This document shows, one piece after another, positions 1 through 5,107 of a DNA stretch of 5,107 nt; position 1 is the stretch's first letter; each line of letters opens with the position of its first letter. The DNA is from Desulfobulbaceae bacterium UBA5628. GTDB taxonomy: Bacteria > Desulfobacterota > Desulfobulbia > Desulfobulbales > Desulfurivibrionaceae. A program made the position numbers and the translations under genes. The stretch is from NCBI GenBank assembly GCA_002421565.1, contig DIKC01000162.1, positions 2,376 through 7,482 of the forward strand, given 5' to 3'. Under the pieces are notes generated by a model. That model had not been told where the DNA came from, made no database searches, and saw nothing but the letters and a program-made list of their open reading frames with translations.

Positions 1-48
1 GACTCTCTGCTTAAAAGGCAGATACTCTACCGTCTGAGTTAACGACCC
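1..48 (-). tRNA. tRNA-Lys (anticodon UUU), 5' part only, cut by window edge
   Basis: Read on the minus strand, the gene begins at 48 with a 7-base acceptor strand GGGTCGT (48-42), then TA, a D stem ACTC/GAGT (39-36 with 27-24) around an 8-base loop AGACGGTA, an anticodon stem TCTGC/GCAGA (22-18 with 10-6) and the 7-base loop CTTTTAA. The anticodon is TTT (bases 15-13), which reads Lys codons AAA and AAG. The last five bases before the edge (GAGTC) are the variable loop. The T arm, the 3' acceptor strand and any CCA lie outside the window. All visible stems pair without mismatch, so the gene looks functional. It is transcribed away from the protein-coding genes. Confidence 0.95.
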
Positions 49-63
49 CCGGTAGAGAGGGGT

Positions 64-92
64 TCTTTACAACAGCCGGAAGGCGATGTCAA
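64..92 (-). promoter_or_regulatory. Probable sigma-70 promoter of the tRNA-Lys gene
   Basis: On the minus strand there is a perfect -35 hexamer TTGACA (92-87), a 17-base spacer, and a weak -10 candidate TAAAGA (69-64). Transcription would start near 57, about nine bases before the mature tRNA 5' end at 48, a sensible leader for RNase P processing. The -35 match and spacing are seen directly. The -10 matches only three of six consensus bases, so its exact position is uncertain. Confidence 0.55.
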
Positions 93-115
93 GGGAAAGT
101 GCGGCGGGAAAGTCC

Positions 116-144
116 TTGTCGGCCGGGGAGTGGTCTGCTATTCT
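116..144 (+). promoter_or_regulatory. Candidate promoter for the rdgC-gatB-radA gene string
   Basis: TTGTCG (116-121) and TATTCT (139-144) are separated by exactly 17 bases, and each matches four of six sigma-70 consensus bases. The start point would be near 151, giving a leader of about 65 bases before the ATG at 217. It faces away from the tRNA promoter, and the two -35 elements are about 23 bases apart. In GC-rich DNA a 4/6 plus 4/6 match can arise by chance, but this is the best plus-strand candidate I found in the spacer. Confidence 0.35.
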
Positions 145-165
145 GCCCGCTTACGAATCGCGGGC
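145..165. repeat. Inverted repeat next to the -10 candidate (possible operator)
   Basis: GCCCGC (145-150) is mirrored by GCGGGC (160-165) around a 9-base centre TTACGAATC. It lies immediately after the -10 candidate, over the expected start point, where an operator could act. It shares bases 164-165 with the hairpin that follows, so both could not fold at once in RNA. No known regulator can be named from it. Confidence 0.3.
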
Positions 166-182
166 GGCCGGTGGTCGGCCGC
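164..182 (+). promoter_or_regulatory. GC-rich leader hairpin upstream of rdgC
   Basis: GCGGCCG (164-170) pairs perfectly with CGGCCGC (176-182) around a 5-base loop GTGGT, and a G-U pair can add one more step. All seven pairs are G-C, so it should be very stable in RNA. It ends 23 bases before the Shine-Dalgarno of the first gene and is not followed by a T-run, so it is not an intrinsic terminator for this strand. Its role is unknown: it might protect the 5' end, or it may be incidental in GC-rich sequence. Confidence 0.35.
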
Positions 183-205
183 TACGCTTGCCATTTACTC
201 CCGAC

Positions 206-210
206 AGGAA
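206..210 (+). promoter_or_regulatory. Ribosome binding site fixing the rdgC start
   Basis: AGGAA at 206-210, in a purine-rich run, ends six bases before the ATG at 217. It favours this start over the in-frame GTG at 130, which has no homologous residues after it and lies upstream of the -10 candidate. Confidence 0.7.
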
Positions 211-216
211 AGAAAG

Positions 217-822
217 ATGGGTCTTTTAGCTCGTTCCGCCGGTTTTGTCCGTTATGCCGTGGAAGGCGAATTGCCGGAAAATTTCTGGGATTTCGCCGCC
301 CAACGGATCGCCGATCACGCCTTCCGCGATATTGACGACTCCTTTGAGGAGCGGTCGGTGGGCTGGGTCTCGGTGGCCGGGATGTTTGATCACGACTTCA
401 GCCAGGCCCCTTACGCGGTGGGCGATTATCTGGTGCTCGCCCTGCGAGTGGACGAACGCAAGGTGCCGGCCGCGATTGTTAAAAAATTCTGCCTCAAGGA
501 AGAGGAACGGCTGAAAAAACTGCGCCAGGTGCCGAAACTGGGCCGCGCCCAGCGGGTCGAAATCAAGGAAAACATCCAGTTGATGCTGCTGAAAAAGGCC
601 CTGCCGGCCCCGGCGGTGTACGATATCTGCTGGAACCTGGCCGAGGGAACCATCCTCTTCTTTTCCGCCAACCAGAAGGCCCAGGAAACCTTTGAGGAAT
701 TTTTTCGTAAAACCTTTGACCTGGGGGTGATCATGCAGGTTCCCTATCTCACCGCCGAACATCTCCTGGCCGTCGACGCCCGGCCGGCCCTGGCCGAGCT
801 GGCCCCCACTGTTTTTGTCTGA
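217..822 (+). CDS. rdgC: RdgC-family DNA-binding protein, short form (recombination-associated)
   Basis: A 201-residue protein resembling the N-terminal two-thirds of RdgC, a nucleoid-associated protein that in E. coli forms a ring-shaped dimer around DNA and restrains RecA-mediated recombination. Matching stretches are GWV (49-51), the LALRVDERKVPAAIVKK segment (73-90), a charged helix rich in Lys, Arg and Glu (about 89-120) that parallels the KLKKTEKD region of E. coli RdgC, LPAPAV (129-134), and a strand-turn-helix with SANQKAQETFEEFFRKTF (150-167). Classical RdgC is about 300 residues, so roughly 100 C-terminal residues are absent. The start is set by AGGAA at 206-210; there is no signal peptide, so it should be cytoplasmic. 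It is the first gene of the string, 31 bases before a companion protein that may replace the missing part. The family call comes from remembered sequence pattern and is fairly secure; conservation of function is inferred. Confidence 0.8.
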   Translation: MGLLARSAGFVRYAVEGELPENFWDFAAQRIADHAFRDIDDSFEERSVGWVSVAGMFDHDFSQAPYAVGDYLVLALRVDERKVPAAIVKKFCLKEEERLKKLRQVPKLGRAQRVEIKENIQLMLLKKALPAPAVYDICWNLAEGTILFFSANQKAQETFEEFFRKTFDLGVIMQVPYLTAEHLLAVDARPALAELAPTVFV

Positions 823-853
823 CCAGGGCCTTGGCCCCAAAAGGAATAATTAA

Positions 854-1396
854 ATGGATCTGGTTGATCTTATTGAAGAAAAAAGATTTCTCGGGCAGGA
901 GTTCCTCGCCTGGCTCTGGTACAAGAGCGACGAGCGGGGAGGGGCGGTCTTTGTCCCGGAGATCGGCGGCGACATCCTGGTGGTCTTTGAAAAGCACATG
1001 CTGCTTGAGTTCGGCGAGGGCGAGGCCCATGAAAAGCTGGTCTGCCGGGGCCTGATGACCGAACTGCGGGAGGCCCGCGCCGGGCTCGCCCTGGGTAAAA
1101 AGCCGGAACAGGCCCGGATCAGGCTCGAAAGGGACAACCACGAATGGAACCTGACCCTGAAGGCCAAACTCTTTGAATTTCAGAACGTGCGGCTGCCCAA
1201 GACCGAGGCCGGGGGCGACGACCGCGACGATCCGGCCGCGATGGAAGGCCGGATTCTCGATCAGATCGGCCTTTACGAACTGGCGGTGCGCACCGTCGAT
1301 CAACTGTTCCGGATGTTCCTGCAAAGCCGCACCAGTCCAGACTGGGAGGCGGAGTTGGCGAAAATCCGGGCCTGGGTCCGCAAAGGCATGGCATAA
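854..1396 (+). CDS. RdgC-companion protein, possibly the detached RdgC C-terminal part
   Basis: A 180-residue soluble protein without a signal peptide or membrane segment. It opens with a short acidic helix and [14 protein letters not shown] (12-25), then alternating strands (about 31-55), a segment ending in [13 protein letters not shown] (79-91), a strand pair [19 protein letters not shown] (97-115), an acidic low-complexity linker GGDDRDD (120-126) and a helical tail (130-178). The order (Trp-bearing helix, strands, Gly-Lys segment, paired strands ending in a basic stretch) parallels the C-terminal third of E. coli RdgC (its LTEW, AGKLVTKLAL and SLKRLKF stretches). I recall similar EFLxWLW proteins beside rdgC in Deltaproteobacteria, but cannot verify this. 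The start has AGGA at 842-845, eight bases before the ATG. It probably works with the RdgC-like protein. Domain identity is inferred; that the gene is real is near certain from its start, length and packing. Confidence 0.7.
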   Translation: MDLVDLIEEKRFLGQEFLAWLWYKSDERGGAVFVPEIGGDILVVFEKHMLLEFGEGEAHEKLVCRGLMTELREARAGLALGKKPEQARIRLERDNHEWNLTLKAKLFEFQNVRLPKTEAGGDDRDDPAAMEGRILDQIGLYELAVRTVDQLFRMFLQSRTSPDWEAELAKIRAWVRKGMA

Positions 1397-1413
1397 AGAG
1401 ACGAGAGGGCGGA

Positions 1414-2847
1414 ATGGATTTTGAAACCGTGATCGGGCTGGAGGTACACGCCCAGCTTAAAACCAGGAGCAAGATTTTCTGCGGCTGCACCACCGAGTTC
1501 GGGCGGCCGCCCAACACCAACACCTGCCCGGTCTGCCTCGGCCTGCCGGGGGTGCTGCCGGTTCTCAACCGGCGGGTGGTGGAGTTTGCGATCAAGCTGG
1601 CGCTTGCCACCAACTGCCGGATCAACCGGGAAAACCGCTTTGCCCGCAAGAATTATTTTTACCCCGATCTGCCCAAGGGCTACCAGATTTCCCAGTTCGA
1701 ACTGCCCCTGGCCGAGCATGGCTGGCTCGAGATCGAGGCGGGCGGCCAGTCGCGCCGGATCGGGATCACCCGCATCCACATGGAGGAAGACGCCGGCAAG
1801 CTGATCCACGACGAACGGGAGCCCAAGAGCTACGTCGATCTCAACCGCACCGGCACTCCCCTCCTGGAAATCGTCAGCGAACCGGATTTGCGCTCGCCGG
1901 CCGAGGCGGCCGCCTATCTCCGCAAGCTCCACGCCATTGTCCGCTGCCTCGACATCTGCGACGGCAACATGCAGGAGGGCAGCTTCCGTTGCGATGCCAA
2001 TATCTCGCTGCGGCCCCGGGGGCAGGCGGAGTTGGGCACCCGTACCGAACTGAAAAACATGAACTCCTTCCGCAATGTCCAGCGCGCCTTGGAGTACGAA
2101 GAGCGCCGCCAGCGCGACCTGCTTCTGGACGGGGAAGCGGTGGTTCAGGCCACCCTCCTCTGGGACGCCGACCGGGAAGTGACCCAGATCATGCGCTCCA
2201 AGGAAGAGGCCCACGATTACCGTTACTTCCCGGACCCAGACCTGCTCCCGGTCAGCATTTCCGAGGGGTGGATCGAGGAGATGCAAGCCTCCCTGCCGGA
2301 GCTGCCGGCGGCCCGCCAGACCCGTTTTGTCGAACAGCTCGGCCTCTCGGTAGATGACGCCGAGGTGCTGATTTCCAGCCGGGAACTGGCCGATTATTTT
2401 GAGGCCGCCCTGGCCGGGTTCGGCAATGCCAAGAAGCTCGCCAACTGGATCATGACCGAATTGATGCGGGAGTTGAAGGGCGAGGAGGGGATCGATCTTG
2501 CCCGCTGCCCGGTAAGCCCGGCCAACCTGGCCCGGCTGCTGACCATGCTCGAAGCAGGCGCCATCAACGGCAAGATCGCCAAGACCGTTTTTGCCGAAAT
2601 GATGCTTTCCGGGGCTGATCCGGAAACGGTGGTCAAGGAAAAGGGGCTGGTCCAGATGAGCGACGAGGGAGAATTGGCCGCCATCGTCCGCGAGATCATC
2701 GCCGCCAACCCCGAGCAGGCCGAGCAGTTCCGGGCCGGCAAGACCAAGATGATGGCCTTTTTCGTGGGCCAGTTGATGAAACAGACCAAGGGCCAGGCCA
2801 ACCCGCAACTGGCCAACCAACTTTTCAGCCGCGAGTTGAATGGATAA
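1414..2847 (+). CDS. gatB: Asp-tRNA(Asn)/Glu-tRNA(Gln) amidotransferase subunit B
   Basis: GatB is the tRNA-binding and kinase subunit of the cytoplasmic GatCAB complex. It activates Glu or Asp mischarged on tRNA-Gln or tRNA-Asn with ATP, and ammonia released from glutamine by GatA then makes Gln-tRNA or Asn-tRNA. The 477-residue length is typical. Signatures in order: [10 protein letters not shown] (6-15); a zinc-type cysteine set C23, C25, C38, C41; [16 protein letters not shown] (79-94); HMEEDAGK (122-129); [17 protein letters not shown] (142-158); [11 protein letters not shown] (188-198); ELKNMNSF (212-219); [12 protein letters not shown] (266-277). A helical section and a YqeY-like tail follow from about 325, with [15 protein letters not shown] (442-456) and GQANP (460-464). 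Start: a GAGAGGG stretch (1403-1409) four bases before the ATG. gatA and gatC are not in the window and must be encoded elsewhere. The stop overlaps the radC start by eight bases. The reading frame is intact and key motifs are present. Confidence 0.98.
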   Translation: MDFETVIGLEVHAQLKTRSKIFCGCTTEFGRPPNTNTCPVCLGLPGVLPVLNRRVVEFAIKLALATNCRINRENRFARKNYFYPDLPKGYQISQFELPLAEHGWLEIEAGGQSRRIGITRIHMEEDAGKLIHDEREPKSYVDLNRTGTPLLEIVSEPDLRSPAEAAAYLRKLHAIVRCLDICDGNMQEGSFRCDANISLRPRGQAELGTRTELKNMNSFRNVQRALEYEERRQRDLLLDGEAVVQATLLWDADREVTQIMRSKEEAHDYRYFPDPDLLPVSISEGWIEEMQASLPELPAARQTRFVEQLGLSVDDAEVLISSRELADYFEAALAGFGNAKKLANWIMTELMRELKGEEGIDLARCPVSPANLARLLTMLEAGAINGKIAKTVFAEMMLSGADPETVVKEKGLVQMSDEGELAAIVREIIAANPEQAEQFRAGKTKMMAFFVGQLMKQTKGQANPQLANQLFSRELNG

Positions 2848-3574
2848 GATCGACTGGCAGGAAAAAGGGGCAGGGCATCGGCAGCGGCTGCGCGACAAGT
2901 TCCTCGATCACGGCGCGGCCAGCCTCACCGACCAGGAGATGCTGGAACTGCTCCTCACCCTCGGCACCCCCCGCAAGGATTGCAAGGAGGAGGCCAGGGG
3001 GCTGCTGGCCCGGTTCAATAATTCCCTGAGCCAGGTGCTGGAGGCCTCCCAGGCCGAACTGGAGCAGGTCAAGGGGGTCGGCCCCAAGAATGCCTTTGCC
3101 CTCCACTTTGTCCACGCCGTGGCCCGTCGCTATCTGCGGGAACGGCTGCGGGGCAAGGATTATCTCCGTTCCACCCGCGAGGTTGCCGATTATCTGAGCC
3201 ACCACCTCCGCGCCCTGAGCCGGGAAACCCTGGTTCTGATCCTGCTCGACGCCGGATACGGGATCATCGCCACCACCGAATTGACCCAGGGTACCCTCAC
3301 CGCCGCCACCGTCCATCCCCGGGAGGTGGTCAAACTGGCCTTGGAGCACAACGCGGCGGCAGTGGTCATCGCCCACAACCATCCTTCCGGCAATGCCGTT
3401 CCTTCGGCCCAGGACAAGCGGTTGACCCGCCATCTTCACCTGGCCCTGGCCTTTAGCGAAATCCAGTTGCTCGATCATTTCATCGTCGGCGCCGACGAAA
3501 AGCCCTACAGCTTTGCCGATCACGGCCTGATGGAAGAAATCCGCCGGGAATGCCGGCCCCTGCTCCAGGGATGA
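2840..3574 (+). CDS. radC: RadC-family protein, JAB/MPN (JAMM) domain
   Basis: A 244-residue protein of normal family length. The N-terminal part (1-100) is helical with [10 protein letters not shown] (13-22), [11 protein letters not shown] (29-39) and a helix-hairpin-helix centred on [12 protein letters not shown] (77-88), suggesting DNA binding. The C-terminal JAMM metalloprotease-like domain (about 105-240) has SRE (127-129, probably the metal-site Glu), [18 protein letters not shown] (151-168) and HNHPSG (179-184). It completes the H-x-H-x7-S-x2-D zinc signature with H179, H181, S189 and D192, followed by LLDHFIVG (210-217). All metal ligands are present, so it should bind zinc. The biological role of RadC remains unclear: the early link to DNA repair came from a misassigned E. 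coli mutation. The ATG lies inside the end of gatB with only a weak upstream Shine-Dalgarno, so translation is likely coupled. Its stop overlaps hemW by four bases. Confidence 0.95.
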   Translation: MDKIDWQEKGAGHRQRLRDKFLDHGAASLTDQEMLELLLTLGTPRKDCKEEARGLLARFNNSLSQVLEASQAELEQVKGVGPKNAFALHFVHAVARRYLRERLRGKDYLRSTREVADYLSHHLRALSRETLVLILLDAGYGIIATTELTQGTLTAATVHPREVVKLALEHNAAAVVIAHNHPSGNAVPSAQDKRLTRHLHLALAFSEIQLLDHFIVGADEKPYSFADHGLMEEIRRECRPLLQG

Positions 3575-4710
3575 AGAATCGCGCCGGGATCTACGTTCAT
3601 ATCCCTTTTTGCCGCTCCAAGTGCGCCTATTGCGCCTTTGTTTCCCATCCCTGCCGCCGGCCGCCCGCTTATTATCCGGCCGCCCTTCGTCTTCAGGCCG
3701 AGCAATGGGCCGCTAATCCCTGGGTGCAAGAGTGCCGCTTTGCCACCCTTTTCATCGGCGGCGGCACCCCCACCATCTACGGGGCCGAGGTGCTGGCCGA
3801 ACTGGTGGGATTTCTCAAGACTCGTTTCGTCCTTGCTCCCGAGGCGGAAATTACGGTGGAGAGCAATCCCAATACCCTGACCCCGGCGGCCCTCAAGACC
3901 CTCCGTCGGGCCGGGGTCAACCGGCTCAGTATCGGGGTGCAATCCTTCAGCGACCGGCTCCTGGACGGGGTGGGCCGCAGTCACAGCGGGGCCGAGGCGC
4001 TCCAGGCGATCAAGTGGAGCCGGGCCGCCGGTTTCGACAACCTCAATCTCGATCTGATGTATGGCCTGCCCGGCCAGGGCGAGGCCGATTTCAGTGCCTC
4101 CCTGGAACAGGCCCTGGCTCTGACTCCGGAGCATCTTGCCCTCTATCAGTTGACCTTGGAGGAAGATACCCCTCTGGCCAAGGCGGTGGCAACGGGTCGG
4201 GTCACGTTGCCGGACGAGGACCAGGCCGCCGACCAGGAAGAGGCGGCCCGCGCCCTGTTGTCCGGCCACGGCTATGGCCAGTACGAAATCGCTAATTACT
4301 GTCGGCCTGGCCGCGAATGCCGCCATAATCTCAACTACTGGCACAACGGCTCCTACCTGGGGCTGGGGGCGGCGGCGGTTTCCTGTCTGGACGGGCTGCG
4401 GATCAGCAATGTCGGCGGGGCCGGCCATTATCTCCGGCTGCTCCGGGCCGGGCAGCCGCCCTTTGCCGAGGCCGAGGGATTGTCCCGCGAGGCCGCCTTC
4501 CGGGAAACGGTAGTCATGGGGTTGCGCCTGCGGGCCGGAGTGGTCATCGCCGAGCTGGAACAACGCTTTGCTTTGACGCCGCAAGCCTGCTATGGCACAA
4601 TCCTGGACGAGCTGGCGCAGCAGGGGCTGATCGAGTTTGATCGGCATCATCTGCGTTTAAGCGAGCGTGGCTTGCGGCTGGCCAATCAGGTCTTGAGCCG
4701 CCTGGTCTGA
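3571..4710 (+). CDS. hemW: Radical SAM heme chaperone HemW
   Basis: A 379-residue cytoplasmic radical SAM protein of the HemN/HemW family, of usual HemW length. HemW binds heme and delivers it to target proteins; it is often mislabelled coproporphyrinogen III oxidase. IYVHIPFCRSKCAYCAF (7-23) carries the 4Fe-4S motif CxxxCxxC (C14, C18, C21) ending in Phe, as in HemW rather than the Cys of HemN. Further SAM-domain motifs are FIGGGTPT (61-68), ESNPNTL (97-103), RLSIGVQSF (118-126) and DLMYGLPGQ (161-169). HNLNYW (252-257) is the HNxxYW heme-binding motif described for HemW. A winged-helix-like C-terminal domain covers about 300-379. The start at 3571 overlaps the radC stop as ATGA and places the motif at the usual distance from the N-terminus; an in-frame ATG at 3550 would add seven residues (MPAPAPG) and cannot be fully excluded. 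Oddities: CAYCAF replaces the common CPYCDF, and GAAAVS replaces the common GAHS-type segment. Confidence 0.95.
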   Translation: MKNRAGIYVHIPFCRSKCAYCAFVSHPCRRPPAYYPAALRLQAEQWAANPWVQECRFATLFIGGGTPTIYGAEVLAELVGFLKTRFVLAPEAEITVESNPNTLTPAALKTLRRAGVNRLSIGVQSFSDRLLDGVGRSHSGAEALQAIKWSRAAGFDNLNLDLMYGLPGQGEADFSASLEQALALTPEHLALYQLTLEEDTPLAKAVATGRVTLPDEDQAADQEEAARALLSGHGYGQYEIANYCRPGRECRHNLNYWHNGSYLGLGAAAVSCLDGLRISNVGGAGHYLRLLRAGQPPFAEAEGLSREAAFRETVVMGLRLRAGVVIAELEQRFALTPQACYGTILDELAQQGLIEFDRHHLRLSERGLRLANQVLSRLV

Positions 4711-4727
4711 TCAAAAAGGGACAAGCA

Positions 4728-5107
4728 ATGGCCAAGGAAAAAATTTCATATGAATGCGCGGCCTGCGGGGCGGTGAGCGGCAAATGGGCCGGTCAGTGCC
4801 CGGATTGCGGCCAATGGAACACCTTGGAGGAACGGCGGCCGTTGCCGGTTGCCGCCGGGAACGCCCGTTTCGGAGGCTATACCGGCGCCCTGGCCCCGGT
4901 CCAGACCCTGGATGCGGTGGACCTCGACGAGGCGCCCCGGCTCGGCACCGGCCTGGCCGAGTTCGATCGGGTGCTGGGCGGCGGTTTGGTGCCGGGCTCG
5001 GTGGTGCTCATCGGCGGCGATCCGGGGGTGGGCAAATCCACCGGGCTGCTCCAGGTCTGCTGTAACCTGAGCCTTACCCGCAAATGCCTTTATGTGACCG
5101 GCGAGGA
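4728..5107 (+). CDS. radA: DNA repair protein RadA (Sms), 5' part only, cut by window edge
   Basis: The first 126 residues of RadA, a RecA-like ATPase related to DnaB-type helicases that promotes branch migration and processing of recombination intermediates; full-length proteins are about 450 residues. The N-terminal zinc finger is C10-x2-C13 and C24-x2-C27 with GKWAGQCPDCGQWNTL (18-33). RLGTGLAEFDRVLGGGLVPG (71-90) is the conserved lead-in to the ATPase core, and GDPGVGKST (97-105) is the Walker A motif with K103. YVTGEE-like sequence follows at the edge. The RadA-specific KNRFG motif, Walker B and the Lon-like C-terminal domain lie beyond the window. The start has AAGGGA (4716-4721) six bases before the ATG, 17 bases after the hemW stop. 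Residue 106 is Gly where I would expect Leu in most relatives (KSTLLLQ), a small variation. Identity is secure despite truncation. Confidence 0.97.
   Translation, partial: MAKEKISYECAACGAVSGKWAGQCPDCGQWNTLEERRPLPVAAGNARFGGYTGALAPVQTLDAVDLDEAPRLGTGLAEFDRVLGGGLVPGSVVLIGGDPGVGKSTGLLQVCCNLSLTRKCLYVTGE

Noticed and set aside
1..48. The tRNA-Lys gene as an attachment site for an integrated element.
   Set aside because: Integrases usually target the 3' part of tRNA genes, which lies outside the window, and no integrase or direct repeat is visible here.
130..216. A possible 29-residue N-terminal extension of the RdgC-like protein from a GTG at 130.
   Set aside because: The added residues do not look like any RdgC start, no ribosome site precedes 130, and it lies upstream of the -10 candidate. 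The ATG at 217 has a good AGGAA and gives a normal family N-terminus.
826..837. A small palindrome GGGCCTTGGCCC between the RdgC-like gene and its companion, considered as a terminator.
   Set aside because: The stem is only four to five pairs with a tiny loop, and it is followed by AAAAGGAATAATTAA, which is the next gene's ribosome site rather than a T-run.
822..854. The possibility that the two RdgC-related genes result from a recent frameshift or stop mutation in one gene.
   Set aside because: The second gene has its own well-spaced AGGA and ATG, and the 31-base gap contains no coding-like continuation. This points to two settled genes rather than a fresh break, although a search of relatives would be decisive.
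1300..2898. A 532-residue open frame on the minus strand opposite gatB.
   Set aside because: It is a shadow of codon bias in GC-rich DNA. The plus strand encodes an unmistakable full-length GatB with all family motifs, and the antisense translation shows no recognisable domain.
3520..4650. A 376-residue open frame on the minus strand opposite hemW.
   Set aside because: Same shadow effect; the plus strand carries a clear HemW, and the antisense product is Gly/Pro/Gln-rich without family motifs.
4754..5065. Open frames in other phases at the right edge.
   Set aside because: They overlap the conserved RadA zinc finger and Walker A frame beginning at 4728, which runs off the window end without a stop.

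Overview
The window is a GC-rich, densely coded stretch of bacterial chromosome holding core genes, with no mobile element, CRISPR array or phage gene. A bacterial GatCAB amidotransferase subunit, a short RdgC-type protein followed by a separate companion protein, and the order gatB-radC-hemW-radA suggest a Desulfobacterota (former Deltaproteobacteria) genome, perhaps near the Desulfobulbales. That placement rests on memory of protein style, not on a search.

Layout: the left edge carries the 5' half of a tRNA-Lys(UUU) gene on the minus strand, cut by the window start. A 168-base divergent spacer (49-216) separates it from everything else. The spacer holds a good promoter candidate for the tRNA on the minus strand (-35 TTGACA), a weaker plus-strand promoter, and GC-rich inverted repeats in the leader of the first plus-strand gene. 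From 217 to the right edge all genes lie on the plus strand and are tightly packed: an RdgC-family protein (217-822), a companion protein that may supply the missing C-terminal part of RdgC (854-1396), gatB (1414-2847), radC (2840-3574), hemW (3571-4710) and the 5' part of radA (4728 to the window end).

Spacings are +31, +17, -8, -4 and +17 bases, with no terminator-like hairpin plus T-run between genes, so a single transcript is likely. Functions are mixed: DNA recombination and repair proteins or homologues (RdgC-like, RadC, RadA), tRNA-dependent amidation (GatB) and heme delivery (HemW). GatA and GatC, needed for GatB to work, are not in the window.

The most interesting point is the apparent two-gene form of RdgC: a 201-residue protein matching the N-terminal two-thirds of classical RdgC, immediately followed by a 180-residue protein whose pattern resembles the remaining part. 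Otherwise this is an ordinary housekeeping region, and I found no convincing sign of a new defence or mobile system.
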